Positions 1-8,061 of a stretch of DNA of 64,000 bases are shown here, in pieces. How positions within the stretch are numbered: the stretch's first letter is position 1; the number at the start of each line of letters is the position of its first letter. Source of the stretch: Chloroflexota bacterium (GTDB taxonomy: Bacteria; Chloroflexota; Dehalococcoidia; UBA2979); the NCBI GenBank assembly GCA_026713865.1, contig JAPONQ010000042.1:39973-103972 (forward strand). Reading direction: 5' to 3'. Under the pieces are notes generated by a model. That model was given only the letters and a program-made list of their open reading frames with translations. It had not been told where the DNA came from and did no database searches. A program made the position numbers and the translations under genes.

Positions 1-86
1 TTCGCCGCGCCGCCGTGGGGCAGCGAGTTCACCGCGCGCGGATGGGGATGCGGGCGCCGCGGCCGGCTCGCGGGGATCCCGTCGCG

Positions 87-767
87 TCAATTGAAGCGCT
101 CGGGAGCCTTGAGCCGCGTCGTCGCGACGAGGGACTCGAGCTCGCGCGCCGCCTCGAGCATCCCGCCGAGGATCGGGGCGGCCCGCCGAAGCCGCTCGCC
201 GACGTCGAGAGCCTCCAGCACCTCCTGCAGGTCGGCGGGCGGAGCGAAGTGTGTCCCTTCCCATGCGAGACGGTCGCAGAGCGCCCCGTCGTCGGCGGGG
301 AGGACAGGTTGGCGCTCGTAGCCGCCCACGATGGCCGCGCGCAACCGCAGCAGCTCCGAGTAGTCGGAGCGCATCGTCCGCGCCTGATCGGGGCTCGCGC
401 CGCCGCGCTCGGCGGGGTAATCGACCTCGGCGTGGAGGTACGGGCGATCTCTGTGCAGCCCCCGGATCGTGAAGCGCTGCTCGCCGACGACGCTGAGGGC
501 GATGTCGCCGTCCCGGTCGGTGGCGCGCTCGACGATGCGCGCGGTCGTGCCGATGTCCCGTGGCCTGACGTTGGCGTCACCCACCGATTCACCTTCGGCG
601 ATCAGCACGACGCCGAACGGCGCTCCCTCGGCGATGCACTCGGCGACGAGTTGCCGGTAGCGGCTCTCGAAGACGCGCAGCGCAAGCGTGGCACCCGGGA
701 AGAGGACGACCTCCAGCGGGAAGAGTCGGAGGTCGGTCGGCGTCTCCATGCGGGGCGCCTCGCTCAC
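87..767 (-). CDS. LON substrate-binding domain protein
   Basis: A 226-residue protein made of a stand-alone LON N-terminal domain (about residues 10-200). It starts with the family's typical LRLFPLEVVLFPG strand and a FESRYRQLV helix. There is no AAA+ or serine protease part, so it is not a Lon protease; such solo domains are usually assigned to substrate binding or left uncharacterised. I chose the GTG at 767 because it forms a GTGA overlap with the stop of the upstream gene, which implies translational coupling. An ATG six codons later (749) is the alternative. It is the last gene of the minus-strand group that begins at 1144. Confidence 0.85.
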   Translation of the reverse strand: MSEAPRMETPTDLRLFPLEVVLFPGATLALRVFESRYRQLVAECIAEGAPFGVVLIAEGESVGDANVRPRDIGTTARIVERATDRDGDIALSVVGEQRFTIRGLHRDRPYLHAEVDYPAERGGASPDQARTMRSDYSELLRLRAAIVGGYERQPVLPADDGALCDRLAWEGTHFAPPADLQEVLEALDVGERLRRAAPILGGMLEAARELESLVATTRLKAPERFN

Positions 768-1144
768 GGGGTGGTCATCAGCCGTGCCAGGGCGATCCCG
801 ATCACGACCGCTCCAGCGGCGAGCGCCGCCAGCGCGCCCTTGAGCATCAGCCCGGTTCCCGGCTCCCCGGTGCCGTCCCGCGCGCCCGGTCGTGCGAGCG
901 CGTCTCTCGCCCGGCGCCGCTCGGCGGCGGGGACGCGCAGCTCGTAGGCGAACATCGCGTCCACCGGCCCTCCCGCGACCGCGAGCGTGGAGGACGGGAT
1001 GAGGGTCTGCGCGTCGCCAATCTCCACGTCGGCCTCGATGCCGGCACCCCGCAGCGACTCGACCCAGCGTGCGGCCAGCTCTCCGTCCCTCGTCACGGCG
1101 ATCGGCACCGTCTGTCGCTCGTCTCGGGGGTCCGGGCGCGGCAT
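764..1144 (-). CDS. Small protein with DUF2007-like domain and C-terminal membrane anchor
   Basis: A 126-residue protein. The N-terminal ~75 residues resemble the DUF2007/PII-like 'signal transducing' fold (VAVTRDGELAARWVESLRGAG, then a strand ending in LRVPAAERRRARDAL). A hydrophobic segment of about 20 residues (LKGALAALAAGAVVIGIALA) lies near the C-terminus, so it should be anchored in the membrane with the domain in the cytosol. The start at 1144 is supported by a TATCAT hexamer exactly six bases upstream, the arrangement of a leaderless mRNA. Its stop overlaps the start of the LON-domain gene. Family assignment is tentative. Confidence 0.6.
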   Translation of the reverse strand: MPRPDPRDERQTVPIAVTRDGELAARWVESLRGAGIEADVEIGDAQTLIPSSTLAVAGGPVDAMFAYELRVPAAERRRARDALARPGARDGTGEPGTGLMLKGALAALAAGAVVIGIALARLMTTP

Positions 1145-1150
1145 GCGCCG

Positions 1151-1156
1151 ATGATA
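1151..1156 (-). promoter_or_regulatory. Putative leaderless -10 element (TATCAT)
   Basis: On the minus strand TATCAT is followed by six bases (CGGCGC) and then the ATG at 1144. A -10 hexamer in this position would start transcription at the first base of the start codon. No clear -35 box is visible. Confidence 0.4.
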
Positions 1157-1271
1157 GCGCCTGGCCGCGGAGGGGTCGGCACGGGGAGTGCGGCCGGGCA
1201 ACGCCCCGGGGGCGCGCGGGAGGCCGAGGTGAGGCGGACGCGGCGGCGGAGCGCCGCCCGAGGGACCGCAG

Positions 1272-3878
1272 CTAGACCGGCGCGGGCGCCCTGACCTCGA
1301 TTGCGCCGGCCGGCTCGCCGTCGAGCGGCAGGAGCTCCATCAGCGCTCCCCCTGAGACGTACTGCGGGACGTAGACGCTCCCCGGCGCCACCCCCTCGTC
1401 GAGCCGGGCGCTGATCCGCAGTTCCCGCCCGTCGAGCGAAAGCGTGATCGCGTCGCCGTCCCCGATCCCGGCAGCCGCCGCGTCGCGCGGATGGACGTGG
1501 GCCGCCTCCTCGCGGTGGAGGGGATCGGCCTCGGTCGAGCCGATGGAGGCGGCCTCCCGGCTCGTGTAGAGGGAGCGACCGGTCGCGAGGCCGAGTCCCC
1601 CCTCCGCCGGGACGCCGCCGTCGGCGGCGAGCGGAGTGCGGCGCGGCTCCGGCCGGGCGGACGCCGGGTCGGTGAGCGCGCGCGTTCTCCCGGAGCGGGT
1701 GCGCTCGAGAGGCACGTAGCCGGGCACGTGTGCGGCGACCTCCGCCATGATCTCGGCGGCCGATCCCGCGCCGATGGAGGCGCCGAGTTCCTCCGCCAGA
1801 GCCGCAAGCAGCGCGCCGGCCGGTCGTTCGTCTCCCCGGGAGGTTGCGGCGGGGCGGTGCCGAACGAGGCGCCGATCGGCCGTGGTGATGGTCCCGTCGG
1901 TCGCGAGGAAGGGAAGGGAGGCCAGCACGACGCTCGCCAGCTCGGCGACCCCGGTGACGAGGGAGTCGATCACGACGAGCGAGTCGAGCTGCTCCAGTGC
2001 TGCCCGCACCCGGTCGGCGCCGGCGACGGCGAGCAGGGGATTCTCCGCGTGGATGAGGAGGGCGAGGATCTCCCCGCGCTCGATGGCCTCGATCATCCCC
2101 CGCAAGTCGTGCCCGCCCTCCCCCGGGGCCATTCCCATGTCGGCGATCCCGAGCACGTTCGCGTCGGTCGGCAGGTAATGCAGGGAGGAGGAGGCGTCGG
2201 AGCCGCGTGCGGCGATCGCGAGGTTCGCGCAGGCCTGGGCCTCCCGCCCCGCCTGCTGCGGCGCGCCGAGGATGGAGACGGCCGCTGGCGCGAACAGGAC
2301 GGAGAAGCCTCCCGGGTCCTCGCGCGCACCGGTCGCGGCGGCGCGCACGGTCTCGACGGCGCGCTCAAGCTGCCCGGATTCGGACTCCGGAGCGATCGCG
2401 GCGAGCCGGGCCACGGCGGCCTCCGGGCCCAGGTCGCCCGCAGCGGCACCGGCGAGGGCGTCCACGGCGGCCGCCTCGCGGCCCGGGAAGGGGCGCACCC
2501 ACGCCTGCGCGAACGGTACGAGCTCGCCCCAGCGCGCCGAGACGACGACGAGCGCCGCCTCCCGCTTGACGACGGCGTCCTTGATGCGAAGGGCCGCCAC
2601 CTGGTGCGACTCCTCGAGGTCGCCGGCGACGGCGACGATGGTGGCGGCATGCTCGAGGCCGGTCAGGCTCGAGGGGAGCCGCTCGTCGCCGAAGGCGGCA
2701 GAGATGGAATCCGCCACCGCGCGGTGCACCGCCCCGTGGGCGAAGTCCACGTGCGGCGTCTCGATGGCCTCCGCCGCGAGGCGCACGAGCGAGCGCGCCT
2801 CCTCGTTGGTGGCGTGGGGTGAGCCGAGCACCGCGATTGCCCCCGCGCCGTGCTCGCGCCGGATGCGCTCGAGCGATCCGGCTGCCTCGCGCAACGCCTC
2901 CCCGGTGTCGATGGGGAGCAGCCGGCCGCCGCGGCGCGCCAGCGAGCGTGTCAGGCGCTCGCGCTCCGGGACGGCGGCGTATCCGAAGCGACCGCGAACG
3001 CAGATCTGGTCGCGGGAGACCGGGTTCACCCGGTCGGGCCGCACGATCACGGGCCGGTCGCCCGAGACGCCGTAGGAGATCGTGCAGCCGACCGAGCACC
3101 CGTTGCAGACGGAGTTCGTCCAGTCCTCGGCAAGGCCCACCCACTTGTTCGGCTTCTCCATCAGGGTCGCCGTGGGACAGACGTCGATGCAGGCGCCGCA
3201 GAAGTCGCAGTCCGACTCGTGCACGGGACCACCGGTTCCGAAGGCGATCTGCGTCTCGAATCCCTTTCCGGCGAGCGAGATCGCACCCGTGTGGCGGATG
3301 TCGGCGCAGGCCCGAACGCAGCGCGTGCAGATGATGCACATCTGCGGGTCGAACTCGAGGTAGGGATTGCCCCGGTCCGGCTCCGGAGGAGGCGTCTCGT
3401 AGTAGGAGCGGGACTCACCGACCCAGGGCTCTTCCCATTCGCCCATATCGATGATCTCGCACGAGGTCTGCAGCTCGCAGCGGTAGTTCTTGGAGCAGGT
3501 CAGGCAGCGATGGGTGACGACATCGTCGCGCAGGCAGATCTCGCCGGGCATGCAGTGCACGCGCCGGTGGCAGGTCAGGCAGCGGTCCGGGTGGTTCGCG
3601 AGGATGAGCGACATGACCGACTGCCGGGCCTCCTTGACCTTCGCCGTCTCCGTGCGCACGACCATCCCGTCCGCGACGACGGCCGTGCAGGAGAGCTGCA
3701 TCGGGGTCGGGCGGCCGCCCTCGATCTCGACCAGGCAGGTTCGACAGCCGGCGTAGGGCTCGAGCCCGTCGATGTAGCAGAGGTTCGTGATCGCGATCCC
3801 CTGCTCCTTGATCACCTCGAGCAGGGGGCGCCCGCTCTCGGCTTCGATCTGGCGGTCGTTGAGGGTGATCGTCGCCAC
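1272..3878 (-). CDS. NuoG/formate dehydrogenase alpha-like molybdopterin Fe-S oxidoreductase
   Basis: An 868-residue redox subunit. Domains in order: a plant-type 2Fe-2S domain (C34, C45, C48, C64); a NuoG-C-type region with H96-x3-C100-x2-C103-x5-C109 and then a second similar motif H123-R-C125-x2-C128-x5-C134-E-L-Q; two 4Fe-4S ferredoxin motifs (C181/184/187/191 and C224/227/230/234); the 4Fe-4S of the Mo-bisPGD domain (C258, C261, C265); and a long molybdopterin domain ending in a dinucleotide-binding beta-barrel. This is the architecture of NuoG, FdhA and HydA-type subunits. The GTG at 3878 has an AGGAGG about nine bases upstream and starts the MATITLNDRQ strand of the 2Fe-2S domain. It lies 13 bp behind the NuoI-like gene. 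The physiological substrate cannot be read from the sequence. Confidence 0.8.
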   Translation of the reverse strand: MATITLNDRQIEAESGRPLLEVIKEQGIAITNLCYIDGLEPYAGCRTCLVEIEGGRPTPMQLSCTAVVADGMVVRTETAKVKEARQSVMSLILANHPDRCLTCHRRVHCMPGEICLRDDVVTHRCLTCSKNYRCELQTSCEIIDMGEWEEPWVGESRSYYETPPPEPDRGNPYLEFDPQMCIICTRCVRACADIRHTGAISLAGKGFETQIAFGTGGPVHESDCDFCGACIDVCPTATLMEKPNKWVGLAEDWTNSVCNGCSVGCTISYGVSGDRPVIVRPDRVNPVSRDQICVRGRFGYAAVPERERLTRSLARRGGRLLPIDTGEALREAAGSLERIRREHGAGAIAVLGSPHATNEEARSLVRLAAEAIETPHVDFAHGAVHRAVADSISAAFGDERLPSSLTGLEHAATIVAVAGDLEESHQVAALRIKDAVVKREAALVVVSARWGELVPFAQAWVRPFPGREAAAVDALAGAAAGDLGPEAAVARLAAIAPESESGQLERAVETVRAAATGAREDPGGFSVLFAPAAVSILGAPQQAGREAQACANLAIAARGSDASSSLHYLPTDANVLGIADMGMAPGEGGHDLRGMIEAIERGEILALLIHAENPLLAVAGADRVRAALEQLDSLVVIDSLVTGVAELASVVLASLPFLATDGTITTADRRLVRHRPAATSRGDERPAGALLAALAEELGASIGAGSAAEIMAEVAAHVPGYVPLERTRSGRTRALTDPASARPEPRRTPLAADGGVPAEGGLGLATGRSLYTSREAASIGSTEADPLHREEAAHVHPRDAAAAGIGDGDAITLSLDGRELRISARLDEGVAPGSVYVPQYVSGGALMELLPLDGEPAGAIEVRAPAPV

Positions 3879-3891
3879 TCGCCGTCGCCTC

Positions 3892-4455
3892 CTAGCCCTC
3901 GCGCCGATCGTGCTTGCCCGGCAGGTGCTGCGGGCCGTGCGGACCGTCGGCCCCGGCTGCGGGGACGCGCGACCGCGCGGTGGGGATCGCGGTGCGCAGC
4001 GGATTGATGCCCTCCTGCGTCTGCCCGTTGGGGTAGCGTCCGCCCGTGCGCTCGAGATAGCTCTTCGCCTCCCGGGTGAGCGCCTCCTTGTCCCGGTACA
4101 TCTCCTCGAAGACGTAGACGGCGTCGTTGTAGCGGCCGCCCGCCTGGATGGCCTGGTAGGGGCAGGCCTCCGTGCAGAGGCCGCAGTACATGCAGATGCG
4201 GAAGTCGATCTCGTAGCGCTCGACCTGAAGCGATCCGTCCTCGCGCGGCGCCGTCTGCACCAGGATGCAGCCGTCGGGGCAGGCCTGCGCGCAGGTGGAG
4301 CAGCCGGTGCAGCGCTCCTCGAACCAGAGCAGGTTGGTGCGGGCGCGCACCGGCACGTCGCGCTCCGTGCCCGGGTAGTCGACGGTGATCGGGGGGCGCC
4401 CGAGGTGGCGGAGCGTGACCAGCATCCCGCGCAGCACGCCGAGGCCAAACGCCAC
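3892..4455 (-). CDS. NuoI-like 2x[4Fe-4S] ferredoxin subunit
   Basis: A 187-residue protein with two canonical 4Fe-4S motifs, C49/C52/C55/C59 and C88/C91/C94/C98, arranged as in NuoI of complex I and related hydrogenase or formate dehydrogenase electron-transfer subunits. The N-terminal stretch LRGMLVTLRHLGRPPITVDYP is typical of NuoI. I chose the GTG at 4455, which has a GGGGG-rich ribosome site and begins the conserved part; an upstream in-frame ATG at 4542 would add 29 arginine-rich residues. It precedes the NuoG-like gene on the same strand. No other complex I subunits are in the window, so the two may form a separate soluble or peripheral module. Confidence 0.8.
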   Translation of the reverse strand: MAFGLGVLRGMLVTLRHLGRPPITVDYPGTERDVPVRARTNLLWFEERCTGCSTCAQACPDGCILVQTAPREDGSLQVERYEIDFRICMYCGLCTEACPYQAIQAGGRYNDAVYVFEEMYRDKEALTREAKSYLERTGGRYPNGQTQEGINPLRTAIPTARSRVPAAGADGPHGPQHLPGKHDRREG

Positions 4456-4789
4456 AGTCGCTCGCCCCCTTCGCGGGGCACGGCCGGACCGCCTCCGGCT
4501 CTCCACCCGTGCCGAGGATAGCGGACGGCAGGCCTTGGGCACACCGGTGCGGGCGCGCCCCGCGCGGGGCGACCCCCCGACGCCCCGTTTCGGGGTCCCT
4601 CCGCTCTCGCCGGGTCGCTGCGGTGCGGCCGGGAGGGCGCTCAGGCCACCCTGCGACCGCTGCCGGGCGAAGCCGGTCGGGACGCTCGTCTCCCGTCCGC
4701 GCCGGGCGACGAGAGGGGGGAGGGCCCGAAGGCCTCTCCCCCCTCTCGCGGTCGCCGGACGCGAGCCCGGCGACCGCTGGAACTCGCCG
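4456..4789. other. Intergenic region, 334 bp
   Basis: It separates the NuoI-like gene from the ABC substrate-binding protein, both on the minus strand. It holds the strong hairpin at 4710-4748 and the presumed upstream region of the NuoI/NuoG-like operon. I see no convincing gene; the open frames here are arginine- and glycine-rich GC artefacts. Confidence 0.5.
4710..4748 (-). terminator. Strong hairpin terminator with UUCG tetraloop
   Basis: Two arms of about 17 bases (G-rich 4710-4726, C-rich 4731-4748) pair almost perfectly, with one bulged base. On the minus strand the loop is TTCG closed by GGCC, a very stable UUCG tetraloop. It begins about 40 bases after the stop of the substrate-binding protein gene. 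There is no U-tract, so intrinsic termination would be of the hairpin-only type, or the hairpin may protect the 3' end. Confidence 0.6.
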
Positions 4790-6427
4790 CTACGCCGGCA
4801 CGACCTCGTCGAGGTAGATGGCGCTGTTCCCCCCGACGCGCATAGGCGCCCCGAACTTGGTCGTGTAGTAGGCGTTCGCGCGGCCCCGGCTGATGAAGTA
4901 CCCCGCCGGCGGGTCGTCGTGCATGATCTGGGTGACCGGCCAGTAGGCTATGTTGCGCTCCTCCGGGTCGAGCGTGGCGCGGGCCGCCTTCAGCGCCGCG
5001 TCGAAGTCCTGGTTGTCGTAGTAGCCGCTGGGGTGGTCCGAGAGGTACCACTGCAGCTGCGTCGAGGCCTCGCGGATCGCCTGTGAGGAGAACGTGCTCC
5101 ACAGCAGGTGGTCGTGCTCCGCGCGGCCGTAGAGCTGCTCGCGCCAGAGGTTGGTCTCGACGGGGTTGAGGTCGACCCCGATACCCACGTCATCCCACAT
5201 GGAGGCGCAGGCCTCCGCCCATGGCTTCTGCTCGGCGTTCTGCTCGAAGAGCGTCGTCGCCTTCAGGCCGCTGAGGCCGTTCGCGAAGCCCGCATCCTTC
5301 AGATACTGCCGGGACTTGTCCGGGTCGAACCCCCACGGCTTCAGGTTCGGGTTGTGGCCCGGTGTCCCCATGTGCAGGATCTGACCCTGCATGACCTCGG
5401 AGCTGTTTGCCATGATCGTCTCGTTGATCGTGTCGTAGTCGATCGCATGGATGAGCGCGAACCGGACGCGCAAGTCGGACGTCGGCTCCTTGAACGGACT
5501 GATGTCCCAGCTCCAGGAAGTAGTGTGCGGGGTCTGCACGATCGTGCTACCCGGCAGTCCCCCGATGCGCAGCTGCTCGGCGATCGGGATGGACATCGCG
5601 AAATCGAGCTCGCCCGTCTCGTAGGCGGCGAGCCGCGTCGTCGTCTCGGTGATCTCCTCCAGGGTGACCTCGGTCATGCCCTGCGTACCCCGCCAGGAGC
5701 TGGGGCTCTCGGCGAGCACAGTCGTCTGGTCGCGGATGTAGCTCTGGATCACGTAGGAGCCGGTGCCGACCGCGTTGATGGCCGCCCACTCCGGCCCCTT
5801 CGAGGCGTCCTCGAAGATGTGCTTCGCGAACTGTTGCTGCAGCGTCGTGCGCCGCGGCAGCGACGGGTCGACGTCTGCGGTGACGATGACCACCGTGCGA
5901 TCGTCGATGACCTCCGCGGACTCCTCCGTCGATACGCGTGACACGAGGTTCGACTTGTTGTCCGGGTTCTTGATGTACTCCTGGGCGAACTTGATGTCCG
6001 CCGCGGTGAACGCGACGCCGTCCGACCACTCGGCCTCGCGCAGGTGGTAAATCCACCGTTTCGGGTCGTTGGGGTCCAGCTCCCAGCTCTCCGCGAGGCC
6101 GGGCTGTAGCCCGGCATTCTCGTCCAGCCTCACCAGCTGGTCGAAGACCGCCGTGTACATGGGTCCGGTGTTCACCGTCGAGTTCGGGTCGAGGTTCGGC
6201 ACCGAGCGGGACGAAATGCCAACCGTGAAACTTCCGGTCGTGCGGGCCGGGGTCGCCGGTGCCGCAGGTGCCGCCGGTGCCGCGGGTGCCGCAGGTGCCG
6301 CAACTTCGTCGTCGTCGTCGTCATCGCCGCAACCGATCACGGCCGCCGTGGCGAGACCGACGCCGCCAAGCGCCGCTCCACGGAGTAGCGATCGCCTCGA
6401 GATTCGACCTGCCGGAAGTCGCTTCAT
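4790..6427 (-). CDS. ABC transporter substrate-binding lipoprotein, peptide/nickel family 5
   Basis: A 545-residue extracytoplasmic solute-binding protein of the SBP_bac_5 (DppA/OppA) family. The N-terminus has a twin-arginine-like SRRSLLRG (residues 10-17), a hydrophobic core and a lipobox cysteine at C33, followed by six aspartates and an Ala-Pro spacer (about 43-62), so it should be exported folded and lipid-anchored. The body carries family signatures such as LVRLDENAGLQPGLAESW and DPKRWIYHLR. No permease or ATPase gene is adjacent, so the ligand is unknown. A long C-run lies just before the ATG at 6427, giving a G-rich ribosome site on this strand. Confidence 0.88.
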   Translation of the reverse strand: MKRLPAGRISRRSLLRGAALGGVGLATAAVIGCGDDDDDDEVAAPAAPAAPAAPAAPATPARTTGSFTVGISSRSVPNLDPNSTVNTGPMYTAVFDQLVRLDENAGLQPGLAESWELDPNDPKRWIYHLREAEWSDGVAFTAADIKFAQEYIKNPDNKSNLVSRVSTEESAEVIDDRTVVIVTADVDPSLPRRTTLQQQFAKHIFEDASKGPEWAAINAVGTGSYVIQSYIRDQTTVLAESPSSWRGTQGMTEVTLEEITETTTRLAAYETGELDFAMSIPIAEQLRIGGLPGSTIVQTPHTTSWSWDISPFKEPTSDLRVRFALIHAIDYDTINETIMANSSEVMQGQILHMGTPGHNPNLKPWGFDPDKSRQYLKDAGFANGLSGLKATTLFEQNAEQKPWAEACASMWDDVGIGVDLNPVETNLWREQLYGRAEHDHLLWSTFSSQAIREASTQLQWYLSDHPSGYYDNQDFDAALKAARATLDPEERNIAYWPVTQIMHDDPPAGYFISRGRANAYYTTKFGAPMRVGGNSAIYLDEVVPA

Positions 6428-6698
6428 TGGGTCCCCCCCCCCTCATGCCGCCCGTTACTTGCCACAGACAACCACATTTGGGTATGGCATGTCCAGCTGA
6501 CGGTGGGCACCGAGGGCGGGGCGGGCGACGACCGGCGGGTCGTTCCACGAGAACGTGGGGTCAAGGGCTCCCCCAACGCGCCAGCCAGCGGCCCCCTCCG
6601 AGATGTTCGGGCGCGATGCCATCGTTCGTTGGCGCCTGGCGCGCGGCTCCCGACGTGCCATCCCGATCGCCCCGGCCGCGCGCTGCGGGGTGCCCTCG
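6428..6698. other. Intergenic region, 271 bp
   Basis: The first ~100 bases contain a locally AT-richer patch (around 6455-6490) that probably carries the promoter of the substrate-binding protein, but I cannot name a -10/-35 pair with confidence. Nothing else is recognisable. Confidence 0.35.
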
Positions 6699-7424
6699 CT
6701 ACAGCTCGTAGCGCGCGAGATCCTCTGCCAGCTCGATGTTCGGGAGCGAGGAGCGCTCGGGAGCGGTCATGTGGTCGTAGTGGGTGACGAGCACTCGCGT
6801 CGCCGCCGGAAGTCGCCCGCGCAGCTCGCGCACGTCGTCCCATTCGAAATGGCCGCGCTCCCGCGCGCCGCCGCACTCCACTATGAGGAGGTCCGACCCC
6901 GCGGCGAGCTCGTCGATGGCGGGCGTCAGGCGGGCATCACCCGTGTAGGCGAGGGTGCGGCCGCCGATGCGGACGCGGTAGCCAAGGGCCGGGAGGTCGG
7001 GCGCATGCTCCACCGAGATGCAGTCGATTCGGATGTCTTGCCACGTGAACGAGCTGCCGCCCTCCTGCTCGAACCAGCGCAGTCTCGGATCGCGCGGCCC
7101 GGGCAGCCGCCGGGAGCTCCCTATCAGCTCGCCGACGCGGGTCCGGATGCCGGGTGGCCCGGCGATGGCGAGCGGACGCTCCCGGAGCCGATCACCGTGC
7201 TCGACGACGACGCCCAGCAGCAGCAGGTCGATCCCCCCGATGTGGTCGGAGTGTGCGTGCGAGAGCAGCACCAGATCGATGTCGTCCGGCCGTCCGCCCA
7301 GCTGGTAGAGGTGCGCCAGCGTCTGCGGCGGGCAGTCGAGCAGGAGACGCCCATCCACCAGGAAGCCCGACCAGTAGCGGCCCCGCGAGAAGGCGTGGCC
7401 CGAGCCGAGGCAGTCGAGGCGCAG
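6699..7424 (-). CDS. Metallo-beta-lactamase-fold hydrolase (probable CUG start)
   Basis: A 241-residue MBL-fold protein with the metal site HAHSDH (H56, H58, D60, H61), a later GDARLTP aspartate and a C-terminal VTHYDH. The first ATG/GTG/TTG is the GTG at 7358, but the same frame continues upstream through a typical first strand, RLDCLGSGHAF, which has no standard start before the stop codon of the preceding gene (TAG 7445-7443). The CTG at 7424 would give MRLDCLGSG, the expected family start. The only other option that keeps this strand is an ATC at 7433. It is the last gene of the molybdenum hydroxylase operon and may act on a product or by-product of that enzyme. Confidence 0.8.
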   Translation of the reverse strand: MRLDCLGSGHAFSRGRYWSGFLVDGRLLLDCPPQTLAHLYQLGGRPDDIDLVLLSHAHSDHIGGIDLLLLGVVVEHGDRLRERPLAIAGPPGIRTRVGELIGSSRRLPGPRDPRLRWFEQEGGSSFTWQDIRIDCISVEHAPDLPALGYRVRIGGRTLAYTGDARLTPAIDELAAGSDLLIVECGGARERGHFEWDDVRELRGRLPAATRVLVTHYDHMTAPERSSLPNIELAEDLARYEL

Positions 7425-7442
7425 CGGCGTGATCGCGCCCGC

Positions 7443-8048
7443 CTACTCCACCCCGAGCAGCCGCCGTCCGGCGTCGACCGTCTCCGGCGTGTCGAGGTCA
7501 ATCCGTACGACCGGCTCGTCGTCCATCGCGACGAGGAGGGGAGCGTGGCGCTCCCGGAGCGCGCGGATCCCGCTGGTCTCCTCGCTGACCGCGGCGAGTT
7601 CGCCCAGGAGCTCGCCCGCGAGCACGAGGGGATGACCGGCGCGGCCCTCGAGGCTCGGCTGCACGATCGCGGCGCGTGAGGAGCGAAGATCGCCGATGAG
7701 ACGGTCGACGATCTCCGCTCGCGTCGGCTGATCGACGTTCTGCACCACGATCGCCTCGGGCGGCCGGCGCGCCGGGGCGGCGAGTGCGCGCGCGCCGGCT
7801 GCGAGCGAGGTGGCGCGCCCCTGCGGCCACTCCGGGTGGAAGACGCAGTAGCGCGCCCGCGCGCCCAGCGAGCGGCGCACCTCCTCGGCACGGGCGCCGG
7901 TCACGACCACGATCTCGTCGACCAGGGAGCGCTCGAGCTCGTCGAGCTCCCACTCGATCAGGGTGCGATCGCCCCACCGCAGCAACGGCTTGGGCTCGCC
8001 CATGCGCCGGGAGGCGCCGGCGGCGAGCAGGAGCGCGGCGACCGCCAC
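7443..8048 (-). CDS. MocA-like molybdenum cofactor cytidylyltransferase / NTP transferase
   Basis: A 201-residue nucleotidyltransferase of the MobA/MocA fold. The N-terminal LLLAAGASRRMGEPKPLL is the nucleotide-binding signature; QNVDQP corresponds to the DxP metal site, and GHPLVL and DLDTPE are conserved near the end. MocA proteins attach CMP to the molybdopterin of xanthine dehydrogenase-family enzymes, and this gene lies 13 bp behind the gene for such an enzyme, so a role in its cofactor maturation is likely. Its stop codon is in frame with the downstream MBL gene. Confidence 0.85.
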   Translation of the reverse strand: MAVAALLLAAGASRRMGEPKPLLRWGDRTLIEWELDELERSLVDEIVVVTGARAEEVRRSLGARARYCVFHPEWPQGRATSLAAGARALAAPARRPPEAIVVQNVDQPTRAEIVDRLIGDLRSSRAAIVQPSLEGRAGHPLVLAGELLGELAAVSEETSGIRALRERHAPLLVAMDDEPVVRIDLDTPETVDAGRRLLGVE

Positions 8049-8061
8049 CGTCTGCGCGTCC

